Numbered from the stretch's first letter, positions 25,275-33,220 are shown. The stretch is 64,000 nt of DNA from Methanolobus zinderi (GCF_013388255.1 NZ_CP058215.1:310001-374000), one strand, 5' to 3'. Numbers and translations: made by a program. The notes: a model not told the origin generated them from the letters alone.

Positions 25275-27638
25275 TTATGAATTTGTCTCTTCAGTGGTAT
25301 TGTCAATTTCGACGTTCTCCTCCTCCTCCTCATTACTGTTATCCTCTACGGTAGTATCCTCTCCATTAGTATTGTCTTCTTCAGCAATACTTTCCTCATC
25401 GTTACTGCCATTCTCGTTTGTGGTACTGTCCTCTTCAGGGACACCATTCTCTTCGGCGTCGTTCTCATCCTCAGCGTTATCTTCTGCAGGAATATCATTC
25501 GTTTCTGTAGAATCCACTTCAGACGAAGCATTATCAATGGTCTGCTCATCTTCTGTGGTATCATTGCTCACGACACCGTTTTCCGCGGAAACATTTTCTG
25601 CCGTTACATTTGTGCCATTAGAAGCGTTTCCACCGGTTACGATAGCAGAAGTACTAACCATCTCTGTCTGAGCCGTATCATACACTGGCCGGGTCTGATT
25701 GCTGTATGCTGAACCTGTGTTGATGATGATCGTTCCGACATCGCTGCTCTTTACGACATAGTATATCGTCAATGGACATTCTTCCCCCGGTTGCAGCAGT
25801 GGACAGCTTGTACTGTTTCCTGTCAGATCATCCTCAACAACTACGTTTGTCAGGTTTGTAGTACCTGTATTTGTAGCCGTGATATTGTATGTCAGCGTAT
25901 CATTGGCCGTTATATTGCCCGATGAATCTTCATCCGCATTAGAGACAAGTTGCTTGTCTATACTCATCTCCGGTACAGGTACGTATACTTCCTCTGTGTC
26001 GTTCACAGGCTGAGTCTGGTTACTGTAGGCTGTTCCTGTATTGCTTATGTTTGTTCCGATATCACTCAACCGGACGACATACTCTGTGCTCAGTGTGCAC
26101 TCCTCTCCGGGTTGCAAGAAAGGACAGCTTTTGTTGTCTCCTGTCAGATCGTCTTCAACAGTTACATTCGTCAGATTTGCAGTACCGTTGTTGGTTGCAG
26201 TTATGTTGTATGTCAGTGTGTCATTGACACTTACATCATTTGACCCGTCCTCGTCTGCGTTCGATATTAACATTTTCTCAATTATCATTTCCTGCATGGG
26301 TACGGTTACATTCTCGGTATCATTCACCTGCCTGGTCTGATCGCTATTAGCTGTACCCATATTGCTTATGTTCGTTCCCAGATCAGTAACGTTTACGATG
26401 TACTCTGTGGTAAGCACACATTCCTTTCCCGGCTGCAGCAGCTCACAGCTTTTGTTCTGCCCTGTAAGATTGTCTTCCACAAACACGTTTGTCAGGTCCG
26501 TATTGCCGGTATTTGTGGCAGTTATATTGTATGTCAGCGTATCATTGACACTCGCATCTGCCGATTCGTCCTCATCCGCATTTGATACAAATGTCTTGTT
26601 CACTTCAATTGCCGCTGTGCCGTCTGTCTGGCCGTTACCGGAAGCACCATTACCACCGTTGCTGCCATTGCCACCCAATGTCAGCATATAGATGTCCCAG
26701 TTATTATTGCGGTCATCCTGCCATGCTATCATGTTCTTATAGATCGTGCAATTCATCTGGTCGGATCCGTTCTCTGTGACCTGGAATTCTTGCTGTGAGG
26801 AATTATCATAGAGGTAGATATCCCAGTTATCACTGCGGTTGTCCATCCATACCACATAATCACCGTAAATTGCAGGTGATCCTTTCATGGATTCATTCAT
26901 CGTTATCCGGGATTCGCTCATCGTGGAAATATTATACAGATAAACCTGGGTGCTGTTATTTGCATCATCGAGCCATACTACCGTGTCCTTGTAAATTGCA
27001 GGACTTGTCTGGTTTGATATGTTCGTACTTATCTGTGTCTCGTTCCGGGATGTCAAATTGTACATGAAAATATCCCAGTTGCCGGTACGGTTGTCCTCCC
27101 AGACTACGGTATTGTTGTAGATGTCGGGATTTGTCTGGTTTGACATGTTCATAGTTATCTGCGTCTCGTTCTGAGATGTCAGATTGTACATGAAAATATC
27201 CCAATTGCCGTTCCTGTCGTCTTCCCAGACTACGGTATTATTGTAAATTTCAGGATTTGTCTGGTTTGACATGTTCATGGTTATCTGAGTCTCATTCTGA
27301 GATGTCAGATTATACATGAAGATGTCCTGATTAGATGTTCGGTTGTCTTCCCAGACTACGGTATTGTTGTAGATAGCCGGATAAAGTTGTCCGGATTCAT
27401 TTGTGGTAATTTGTATTCTCTCATCCTGAGAAACGTTGTACATGTAGATATCCCAGTTCCCGTTGCGTTCGTCCATCCAGACTACTTTTTCATCATGGGT
27501 ATCGGGGAATATCTGACTGGACTCGTTTGTAGTTATCTGCGTCTCGGTTCCTTCAACCATCTGCGCAGATGCGTTGCTTGCTACCGCTAACAACATAGCA
27601 ACTACAAAACATACCAGTATGCTTTGTCTAACTTTCAA
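25275..27638 (-). CDS. Secreted repeat-built surface protein (beta-propeller + DUF11-like repeats)
   Basis: 787 residues. A signal peptide (SILVCFVVAMLLAVASNASA, about 6-25) precedes seven repeats of about 42 residues (34-325) with the pattern Q-I-T-x-N-x-S...VVW-x-D-x-R...WDIYMYN, predicted as a seven-bladed beta-propeller of TolB/PD40 type. A Gly/Asn linker leads to three near-identical repeats of about 106 residues (346-664), each with SNADED, NDTLTYNITATN, LTNV.VEDDLTG and a Cys pair, typical DUF11-like stalk domains. The tail (about 665-787) is acidic and Thr/Asn/Glu-rich. No PGF-CTERM or membrane anchor is visible, and Asn-x-Ser/Thr glycosylation sites are very frequent. Likely an S-layer-associated or cell-contact protein. 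Confidence 0.85.
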   Translation of the reverse strand: MKVRQSILVCFVVAMLLAVASNASAQMVEGTETQITTNESSQIFPDTHDEKVVWMDERNGNWDIYMYNVSQDERIQITTNESGQLYPAIYNNTVVWEDNRTSNQDIFMYNLTSQNETQITMNMSNQTNPEIYNNTVVWEDDRNGNWDIFMYNLTSQNETQITMNMSNQTNPDIYNNTVVWEDNRTGNWDIFMYNLTSRNETQISTNISNQTSPAIYKDTVVWLDDANNSTQVYLYNISTMSESRITMNESMKGSPAIYGDYVVWMDNRSDNWDIYLYDNSSQQEFQVTENGSDQMNCTIYKNMIAWQDDRNNNWDIYMLTLGGNGSNGGNGASGNGQTDGTAAIEVNKTFVSNADEDESADASVNDTLTYNITATNTGNTDLTNVFVEDNLTGQNKSCELLQPGKECVLTTEYIVNVTDLGTNISNMGTANSDQTRQVNDTENVTVPMQEMIIEKMLISNADEDGSNDVSVNDTLTYNITATNNGTANLTNVTVEDDLTGDNKSCPFLQPGEECTLSTEYVVRLSDIGTNISNTGTAYSNQTQPVNDTEEVYVPVPEMSIDKQLVSNADEDSSGNITANDTLTYNITATNTGTTNLTNVVVEDDLTGNSTSCPLLQPGEECPLTIYYVVKSSDVGTIIINTGSAYSNQTRPVYDTAQTEMVSTSAIVTGGNASNGTNVTAENVSAENGVVSNDTTEDEQTIDNASSEVDSTETNDIPAEDNAEDENDAEENGVPEEDSTTNENGSNDEESIAEEDNTNGEDTTVEDNSNEEEEENVEIDNTTEETNS
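25647..26603 (-). repeat. Three tandem DUF11-like repeats (about 106 residues each)
   Basis: Direct DNA-level similarity between three units of roughly 318 bases in the surface gene. Units differ at few positions in the core blocks SNADED and NDTLTYNITATN, so recombination may change the number of repeats. Confidence 0.75.
26660..27539 (-). repeat. Seven 42-residue beta-propeller repeats
   Basis: Units of about 126 bases. The second to fourth units are almost identical (NNTVVWEDNRT...DIFMYNLTS), the outer ones are more diverged, suggesting recent duplication in the centre. Confidence 0.8.
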
Positions 27639-27875
27639 TATGTAGACCTCCCTATGTACAATCCTACCCTGAAGGGCCTGATTGTTGCTTTAAAAAAGAT
27701 TTTTTGCGCTCTTATTATTTTGGAAGCAAAGTTTTTCTGGATACTGATTTTTTAAAAGATGCTATCAAAAATCACTACTAAGTTTAAATCCGGCATATCC
27801 ATCCGGGATATTTTCTGTGGAAATGTGTAACAAAATGTCCTGAAAAGGAAAACCAAATTCAATGATAGGAACGAC

Positions 27876-27883
27876 TTTTATAG
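27876..27883 (+). promoter_or_regulatory. TATA box of structured RNA copies B and C
   Basis: TTTTATAG, matching the core of the box before copy A, lies 37 nt before the first stem of copy B. Copy C has no box of its own in the same place and is likely on the same transcript. Confidence 0.5.
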
Positions 27884-27904
27884 CAGAAGAACAATTTTGG
27901 AACT

Positions 27905-28025
27905 ATAGGAATAATAGGATGAGGTACCCGACAAACCACCACGCTTTAAGGTGCCTCTTTCCTTACGTGTTCGAGATGTCCCCACATCTCATAAACTCCA
28001 CTCCCCAACCCGTTTATGGTTGAGT
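27905..28025 (+). ncRNA. Structured RNA family, copy B
   Basis: P1 GAGGTACC (27921-27928) pairs with GGTGCCTC (27950-27957) around a loop with AACCACCACGCTTTAA; P2 GAGATGT-CCCC-ACATCTC (27973-27990) is identical to copy A; ACTCCACTCC is at 27995-28004; P3 CAACC (28006-28010) pairs with GGTTG (28018-28022). P1 and P3 differ from copy A on both strands yet still pair, the mark of a conserved RNA structure. It is directly followed by copy C. Confidence 0.68.
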
Positions 28026-28150
28026 AGGAAAGAAGAGGTACCTATGCCCATTTAAGGTACCTCTCCTTTGCTTGTCTGGGATATCCCCCAATATCTCCCT
28101 TTTAACTCCACTCCTGGAATTAGCAAGCATCCCAGTGCTTGCAACCTATA
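28026..28150 (+). ncRNA. Structured RNA family, copy C
   Basis: P1 GAGGTACC (28035-28042) with GGTACCTC (28056-28063); P2 GGGATAT (28078-28084) with ATATCTC (28091-28097) and a CCCCCA loop; ACTCCACTCC at 28105-28114; P3 GCAAGCA (28123-28129) with TGCTTGC (28136-28142), loop TCCCAG. Against copy B, P2 changes G-C to A-T at one pair and A-U to G-U at another and still pairs. The first loop lacks the ACCACCAC core and reads TATGCCCATTTAA. Confidence 0.65.
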
Positions 28151-28410
28151 CTTAGTGCTATTTACATATAACCAAAACGGATTATAATACTGTAACGCTA
28201 CTATCTTTTGTTCACTAGTAATGTTTTAACGCCGTTAAAATTTAAACCGGATTTTATTTTAGAACTATCGACTATTACACTGATTTCATTATGGTCGGTA
28301 CTGTCCTTTTTTCAGAAATATGGTGTACTTTTTTGGATTAATAGTATACTTCAGGGAACTGCATATTTCGGGACTAAAATATCAAAGCTTCCAGAGTAAA
28401 AGCAGGATGA
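28151..28410. other. Gene-free stretch before the tRNA fragment
   Basis: About 260 bases, AT-rich. A frame at 28208-28399 has no ribosome site, no family match and poor codon use, so I do not call a gene. Confidence 0.5.
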
Positions 28411-28451
28411 TGGGTCCGGGAGATTCGAACGCCCGACCTCTGCCGTGTGAA
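28411..28451 (-). repeat. tRNA-Val 3'-half fragment, probable attachment-site scar
   Basis: These 41 bases match the 3' half of the tRNA-Val at 28904-28980 (39 of 42 columns, same orientation), from the anticodon loop to the discriminator base. The match stops sharply inside the anticodon loop, and CCA is not kept (TCA). Such a displaced 3' half is the expected trace of an element that integrated at a tRNA gene. The DNA between the copies (28452-28903) is only about 450 bases and carries one small gene. Confidence 0.65.
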
Positions 28452-28539
28452 TATTTCAGCAACAAGCAACGTGATTGCACCAGCAAACGCCACGATTATA
28501 AATAATCGGATAAATAATGTATGAAGGGAGGTTATTGTA

Positions 28540-28713
28540 ATGTCTTTATTAATCTATACTACAATCTCAATAGTAGGAATATTCATCACTGGTTTAGGAT
28601 TAGCTGCCCAAAAAACTAGTTTCAATATAGTGGGACTATTAGTTTTATTTCTGGGAACACTCTTAGCATTATTAGCGGCATTTATAGAGCCTCTATTTCC
28701 AGGAATGCTTTAA
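28540..28713 (+). CDS. Small two-span membrane protein inside the tRNA-Val scar
   Basis: 57 residues (starts MSLLIYTTISIVG), with two hydrophobic helices (about 2-22 and 31-50) and a short C-terminus. GGGAGGTT stands 7-8 nt before ATG 28540. Not recognised. It lies between the tRNA-Val fragment and the full tRNA-Val, so it may be cargo left from an integrated element. The A/T-rich codons (TTA, ATA) differ from the GC-richer neighbours and fit a foreign origin. Confidence 0.6.
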   Translation: MSLLIYTTISIVGIFITGLGLAAQKTSFNIVGLLVLFLGTLLALLAAFIEPLFPGML

Positions 28714-28903
28714 GATTTTATCCATATTTACATAAATGGAAGGTATAATCTAATGGTCCTGTCATAGGATACAATTGAACTAATAAGAGCACTACAGCGA
28801 GTAATTATTAATCATCTGACATGCGCCGTTTGAAGTCTGGATTGCTATTGATTTCAACAGTTAGTATGCATCATAGCCCAACATCAGCAGAAGATAATGA
28901 AAA

Positions 28904-28980
28904 TGGTGGGCCCGGGGAGATTCGAACACCCGACCTCTGCCGTGTGAAGGCAACGTCATGACCAGCTAGACCACGAGCCT
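28904..28980 (-). tRNA. tRNA-Val (anticodon CAC)
   Basis: Reads GTGGTCTAG in the D arm, anticodon stem TTGCC with GGCAG around loop TTCACAC (anticodon CAC), T loop TTCGAAT, and an encoded CCA. The acceptor stem pairs at positions 2-7, but position 1-72 is A-C and the T stem has one T-T mismatch (52-62), so it is imperfect. It stands at the boundary of the integration scar. It is either the working gene with unusual pairs or one damaged by repeated recombination. Confidence 0.75.
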
Positions 28981-29039
28981 GCATACAGAAATAAATGCAT
29001 ATGCAAGGCTATAAAAGTATCGCAAAATAGTTTTCTGAC

Positions 29040-29237
29040 TTACTTCGATCTTGATTTTACCAGTGCATATGTCAGCAGTGAAACTATGATAGCACTGCCA
29101 AAAACTGATATCAGAGCAGTTGTTGGTGGTAAGTATTTATAAGCAGTGACTGCAATGAGCGTTCCTGTTACAAATGCGATTGGTATCAGCACTGAGTTTT
29201 TGATCAGAGTTTTCTGGTCCACGTCGAGTGATGTCAT
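29040..29237 (-). CDS. Small membrane protein, two spans
   Basis: 65 residues with two helices (about 14-31 and 38-57) separated by LPPTT and a basic tail KSRSK. Not recognised. It lies next to the YqaA-like gene on the same strand, but about 115 bases apart with a TATA-like stretch between, so they may be separately expressed. Confidence 0.5.
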   Translation of the reverse strand: MTSLDVDQKTLIKNSVLIPIAFVTGTLIAVTAYKYLPPTTALISVFGSAIIVSLLTYALVKSRSK

Positions 29238-29351
29238 TATGAATTCAGCCCAAATTTCTTACTATGATTATATATAATTATATTAATACTGGTGTGCAGA
29301 TATATATACTTATCCAAAATCAGTTACACTTTATCGCACTTTTGGATACAT

Positions 29352-29804
29352 TCATAAATTCAGGGCCAGATATGAAACGGCAAAGTAGCGTAGAAACTTT
29401 CCAATGAACACATAGATGGAAAAAATTCTGAAATCAAGCTTCAGCATTCCTCCTGAAGCTGTTATGGCATCTCCTACTAATGGAAGCCATGTGAACAGTA
29501 GCAGGAAAGGGCCGTACTTATCAAACCAGCTATCGGCTTTTCTTAGCTGTTTTTCAGATATTGAAAAATATTTCTCAATAATATCGCTGCGTCCCTTAAA
29601 GCCAATATAATAGGTGGTGCATGAGCCCAGATAGTTTCCTATGGTGGAAACCATCACAACCGCAAAAAAATTAAATCCCGATCTGATAAGCACAACAACA
29701 AGGGTTTCAGATCCCAGGGGAAGAACGGTCGACGCCAGAAAACTTGTCACAAAAAGACTCAGGTATGCATATTCTGACAGGTTCATCAATAGGTTATCCA
29801 GCAT
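29352..29804 (-). CDS. YqaA-like DedA/VTT family membrane protein
   Basis: 150-residue integral membrane protein with four or so spans of the YqaA branch of the DedA/VTT family. Seen: LPLGSETLVVVLIRSG, GNYLGSCTTYYIG and KADSWFDKYGPFLLLFTWLPLVGDA, where the Gly-rich F-x-W-x-P-x-V-G-D segment is a family hallmark. These proteins are linked to membrane homeostasis and lipid scrambling in relatives; the exact role is open. Confidence 0.8.
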   Translation of the reverse strand: MLDNLLMNLSEYAYLSLFVTSFLASTVLPLGSETLVVVLIRSGFNFFAVVMVSTIGNYLGSCTTYYIGFKGRSDIIEKYFSISEKQLRKADSWFDKYGPFLLLFTWLPLVGDAITASGGMLKLDFRIFSIYVFIGKFLRYFAVSYLALNL

Positions 29805-30020
29805 CAGTCCGGTATTATTTTAAGGATATTAAGATATTTGCATTCTGGATTGCTGACGGACAGACTTATATAAAAAATCACTATTCCTATTTTATCATAT
29901 TATTGTAAAAGCAAATGATCAGTCAAAAGCAAATTTATTATATAATTTCACTATTATGAATATAGTAACAATTGCTTTTGTAAATAAGCTTCTTTATAAA
30001 AATGGAATTGGTTCTTTTAA

Positions 30021-31541
30021 ATGATTGAACAGTACAGGCCCAGGACCCTGATTGTAGACGATGACCCTATCAATGTCCAGTTAATGGAAGCCCAACTGGT
30101 CAGTAAATATGATATTTTTGAGGCTTTCAGTGGTGAAGAGGCACTTGATATCCTAAGCAGGAAAAAACCTGATCTTATCATTCTTGATGTTATGATGCCT
30201 GGCATAAACGGTTATGAAGTATGCAGGCGCATAAAATCATCTGAAGAAACCAGTTTTATTCCGGTTATAATCGTCACAGCCCTGTCTTCAAGAGATGACA
30301 GGCTGGAAGGTATAGAAGCAGGAGCAGATGATTTCCTCACAAAGCCCATTGACAGGGTCGAACTGCTCACCCGCTCGAAAAATCTCCTGGAGAGTAAAAA
30401 ACTGCATGACAGACTGGTATCTTCCGAGCAGAAATTCAGGACACTTTTTGAAAACTCGGTGGATGCTATCATTCTATTTACCCGGGAAGGCGCTGTTCTG
30501 GAAGCAAATGCTGCAGCCTGCAGTATGCTGGGCTATGAACATGAAGCGCTTCTCGGTATGTCCAGGGAAGATCTGGTTGCACCCGAATACCGGGGAAAAT
30601 GCATGGAAAATACCGCCTCAGTTCTGGAAAATGGACAGGCAACATTCGAAGCCCTCTATGTAAAAAAGGATGGTTCCAGAGTTCCTGTGGAAATGAGTGT
30701 AAACCTTATAGATTACGGTGGCATACCGGCTTTCCTGAACAACGGACGTGACATAAGCGAACGCAAAAAAGCAGAGGAAGCTATCAGTAAATACACAGAG
30801 GATCTCTCAAAGGCAAATCAGGCCTTAAAGTCACTGGACCGGATGAAGGATGAGTTCGTGTCCAATCTCAGCCATGAGCTAAAGACTCCGCTGATATCCA
30901 TCAAAGGTTACAGTGAACTTGTGCACGATGAGGTGCTTGGTCCGTTAAATGATAAGCAGAAAAATGCCATGCAGACCGTACTCGATAAATACGATCATCT
31001 GAGTTTCCTTCTGGACTCGCTTATTTATATGAGTATAGCCAAGTCCGGAAAAGTCAACTACAGGTTCGATCCTGTAAGGATCGAGGACAGTCTCAAAAGA
31101 ATTGCTGAATACTTTTCTTTCAAGGCCGGAGAAAAGCAGATAACGATCTCCACTTCCTTTGAGGATAATCTGCCACTTGTGATGGGTGATGTGGAGTACC
31201 TCCCGTATCTTTTCAGGTCCCTTGTGGATAATGCCATAAAATTCAGTCCCGAGGGTGGCACTGTGCTTATTACAGCTTTCCGGGAAGACGGACACGTGCA
31301 CGCCACGATAAAAGATAGTGGTATAGGCATACCGAAAACCGAATTCTCAAACGTTTTCAAGCGATTTTACCAGGTCGACAGCTCGATGGCAAGGAAATAC
31401 GGTGGCAGCGGACTTGGCCTCTACGTAAGTAAAATGATCACAGAGGTCCATTCCGGTGAGATCTGGATCGAGAGTCAGGAAGGTTTCGGGACTACAGTGC
31501 ATATTAGATTCCCGGCCTATTCTCCTTCACCCGGAAGATAG
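30021..31541 (+). CDS. Hybrid response regulator-PAS-histidine kinase
   Basis: 506 residues, no membrane span. Residues 8-125 form a receiver domain with the phospho-Asp56 in LDVMMPG and the conserved Lys in FLTKPID; residues about 135-250 form a PAS domain (ILFTREGAVLEANAAACSML); residues about 275-500 form HisKA and HATPase (LSHELKTPLISIKGYSEL, NAIKFSPEGG, IKDSGIGIP, GGSGLGLYVSKM). The receiver in front of the kinase means it is likely controlled by another kinase, possibly the RsbU-domain kinase at 5573, though that is a guess. It is followed by nth but with its own promoter. Confidence 0.88.
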   Translation: MIEQYRPRTLIVDDDPINVQLMEAQLVSKYDIFEAFSGEEALDILSRKKPDLIILDVMMPGINGYEVCRRIKSSEETSFIPVIIVTALSSRDDRLEGIEAGADDFLTKPIDRVELLTRSKNLLESKKLHDRLVSSEQKFRTLFENSVDAIILFTREGAVLEANAAACSMLGYEHEALLGMSREDLVAPEYRGKCMENTASVLENGQATFEALYVKKDGSRVPVEMSVNLIDYGGIPAFLNNGRDISERKKAEEAISKYTEDLSKANQALKSLDRMKDEFVSNLSHELKTPLISIKGYSELVHDEVLGPLNDKQKNAMQTVLDKYDHLSFLLDSLIYMSIAKSGKVNYRFDPVRIEDSLKRIAEYFSFKAGEKQITISTSFEDNLPLVMGDVEYLPYLFRSLVDNAIKFSPEGGTVLITAFREDGHVHATIKDSGIGIPKTEFSNVFKRFYQVDSSMARKYGGSGLGLYVSKMITEVHSGEIWIESQEGFGTTVHIRFPAYSPSPGR

Positions 31542-31621
31542 GAAGCTGTTTTTGTTGATCGTGGGCAGGTGTTATGCATTCCGGAGGATTGTACACTATC
31601 CGATGCTCACATGGAAAACAG

Positions 31622-31628
31622 TTTATAA
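31622..31628 (+). promoter_or_regulatory. TATA box implying a leaderless nth transcript
   Basis: TTTATAA centred 27 nt before ATG 31652 with no ribosome site between, so the transcript should start at or near the start codon. Confidence 0.55.
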
Positions 31629-31651
31629 CTTGCTACTCTATCAACTTTCAG

Positions 31652-32263
31652 ATGTATGTGGAAGAAGTGATCTCCCGTCTCAAAGAACTGTATCCTAATG
31701 GCTATTTTCATGTGAATCGGGACCCGTTCTATCTTCTGATATCCACGGTCCTGTCCCAGCGTACACGCGATGATGTGACAATCCCGACAACGCAGAAGCT
31801 TTTCAGCGTATTTCCTACGGTTGAGGAAATGGCAGAAGCTGATGTGGATGAGATACAGGAGCTGATAAGGAACGTGGGCTTCTACAGGGTGAAAGCACAG
31901 CGAATCATTGACATTTCCCGGATCATCCTGCAGGACTATGGTGGTATTGTTCCGGACACAATGAACGAGTTGCTCAAGCTTCCGGGAGTCGGAAGAAAGA
32001 CTGCAAACTGCGTGCTTGGGTACGGATTCGAGCAGGACGTCATAGCAGTGGATACCCATGTTCACAGGATATCCAACAGGATGGGGCTGGTGGATACATC
32101 TGACCCGGATGAGACTGAAAAGGAGCTTGAGAAGGTAGTTCCCAGGGATGAGTGGAAGAATATCAACGGTCTGATGGTGCTGTTCGGGCAGAACGTTTGC
32201 AGGCCTGTGGGTCCCAAATGTGACGAGTGCATAATGGATGATATCTGCCCTAAGATGATCTGA
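31652..32263 (+). CDS. nth: Endonuclease III
   Basis: 203 residues of the HhH-GPD DNA glycosylase/AP lyase family; removes oxidised pyrimidines. The helix-hairpin-helix is LPGVGRKTANCVLG with catalytic Lys in GRKTAN and catalytic Asp in VDTHVHRISNRMGL. The C-terminus has the [4Fe-4S] motif C-x6-C-x2-C-x5-C (CRPVGPKCDECIMDDIC), intact. The longest frame starts at 31574, but the added 26 residues are not family-like, and the TATA box supports 31652. Confidence 0.92.
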   Translation: MYVEEVISRLKELYPNGYFHVNRDPFYLLISTVLSQRTRDDVTIPTTQKLFSVFPTVEEMAEADVDEIQELIRNVGFYRVKAQRIIDISRIILQDYGGIVPDTMNELLKLPGVGRKTANCVLGYGFEQDVIAVDTHVHRISNRMGLVDTSDPDETEKELEKVVPRDEWKNINGLMVLFGQNVCRPVGPKCDECIMDDICPKMI

Positions 32264-32331
32264 TATACAAAATGCATCAATCAGAAGGTAAATATGGTAT
32301 CTTACAAGTAAGATATGTAAGTGATAATTCC

Positions 32332-32595
32332 ATGACATTGTTAGAGATCAAAAGTATATCTGTCTCCAAAAAGGGGCAGATAACCCTTCCAAGTGCATTT
32401 AGGGAACTCAACATGAAAGAAGATGAAAAAGCAGCAATTCTGGTATTTCATGACCACATTGAGATAAGGCCTATGTCTGCACTTGAGGAAAAACTTGGCT
32501 GTGCAATAGCATCCCAGAAGGCTCTCGCTGAATCGTGGGACTCGCCGGAAGATGACGCTGCCTGGGAATATCTGAATGAGGAACTGGAAGAGTAA
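32332..32595 (+). CDS. AbrB/MazE-type antitoxin
   Basis: 87 residues. The N-terminal swapped-hairpin DNA-binding domain reads ISVSKKGQITLPSAFRELN (about 8-26), and the C-terminus is acidic (SPEDDAAWEYLNEELEE), as in MazE-like antitoxins that neutralise a toxin with the acidic tail. The ATG at 32332 was chosen over 32272 because it gives the family length. The gene ends 4 bases before the MazF-like gene. Confidence 0.75.
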   Translation: MTLLEIKSISVSKKGQITLPSAFRELNMKEDEKAAILVFHDHIEIRPMSALEEKLGCAIASQKALAESWDSPEDDAAWEYLNEELEE

Positions 32596-32599
32596 GAAT

Positions 32600-32926
32600 A
32601 TGCCACGGAAAGGAGATATTGTAATAATCAATTTTCCGTTTACAAACGGTAGTTCCAGCAAACTAAGGCCTGCACTTGCACTCACTGATCAGATAAGAAG
32701 TGATATTGTCCTGTGTCAGATAACATCAAAGCAATCCAATGATTCCTTTGCAATCTGTTTGACAAATACCGATCTTTCCAGCGGTGCTATTCGCCATACG
32801 AGCTGGATTAGGATCAACAAGATCTTCACAATGGATTCAGGGGATGTTCGTAAAGTCATCGGATCAATCGACAGTTCTAAACGATCAGAAGTTCAGGATA
32901 AGCTAAATGATTTGTTTGGCAGATAA
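32600..32926 (+). CDS. MazF/PemK-type toxin
   Basis: 108 residues. The fold of the MazF/PemK ribonuclease toxins is supported by KGDIVIINFPFTNGSSSKLRPALAL (strand with conserved Arg and Pro), a middle strand SDIVLCQITSK, and TSWIRINKIFTMD. Toxins of this family cut mRNA or tRNA in the absence of antitoxin. Start ATG 32600 follows the antitoxin stop by 4 bases. Complete length; the conserved Ser/Thr after QIT is present. Confidence 0.78.
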   Translation: MPRKGDIVIINFPFTNGSSSKLRPALALTDQIRSDIVLCQITSKQSNDSFAICLTNTDLSSGAIRHTSWIRINKIFTMDSGDVRKVIGSIDSSKRSEVQDKLNDLFGR

Positions 32927-33220
32927 TGTCGCTAAACTCAATAATACTTTTAAATTTCACGTAGAAAATCTGCATTTTGAGTTAAAAAATGTGATGGACA
33001 CAACAACTGATATCTGTCCGAAGATAATGTCCTGATTTTGAAACTAAAAATGAGAGTTTCAACAAACTATTTATTGATATATATTATATAAAGCACAAAA
33101 TCTCGTGTCCATGCCGTAACTATAATATAAAAAGGACTGGTTTTGCACGAGAAAAGGTAGATCGTATTTGCAGATCAGAATCACTAAGAGGCAGATCCTG
33201 ATAAATCACTACCTGATAAA
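32927..33220. other. Gene-free AT-rich leader region before fae-hps
   Basis: About 340 bases between the MazF gene and fae-hps with several TATA-like boxes (TGATATATATTATATAAAG, TATAATATAAAAAGG) but no gene. Several boxes suggest more than one promoter or an unmarked small RNA; I see no stem to support the latter. Confidence 0.4.

Noticed and set aside
26660-27539. Regular repeats of about 126 bases that could be taken for a CRISPR or other array
   Set aside because: They lie in one open frame and encode propeller blades; unit length is a multiple of three, substitutions keep the frame and there are no unique spacers.
28208-28399. 63-codon frame upstream of the tRNA fragment
   Set aside because: No ribosome site, no recognised pattern, AT-driven composition, and it overlaps structured DNA.
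31574-31651. 26 extra N-terminal residues of nth
   Set aside because: Not family-like, and the TATA box lies inside this part.
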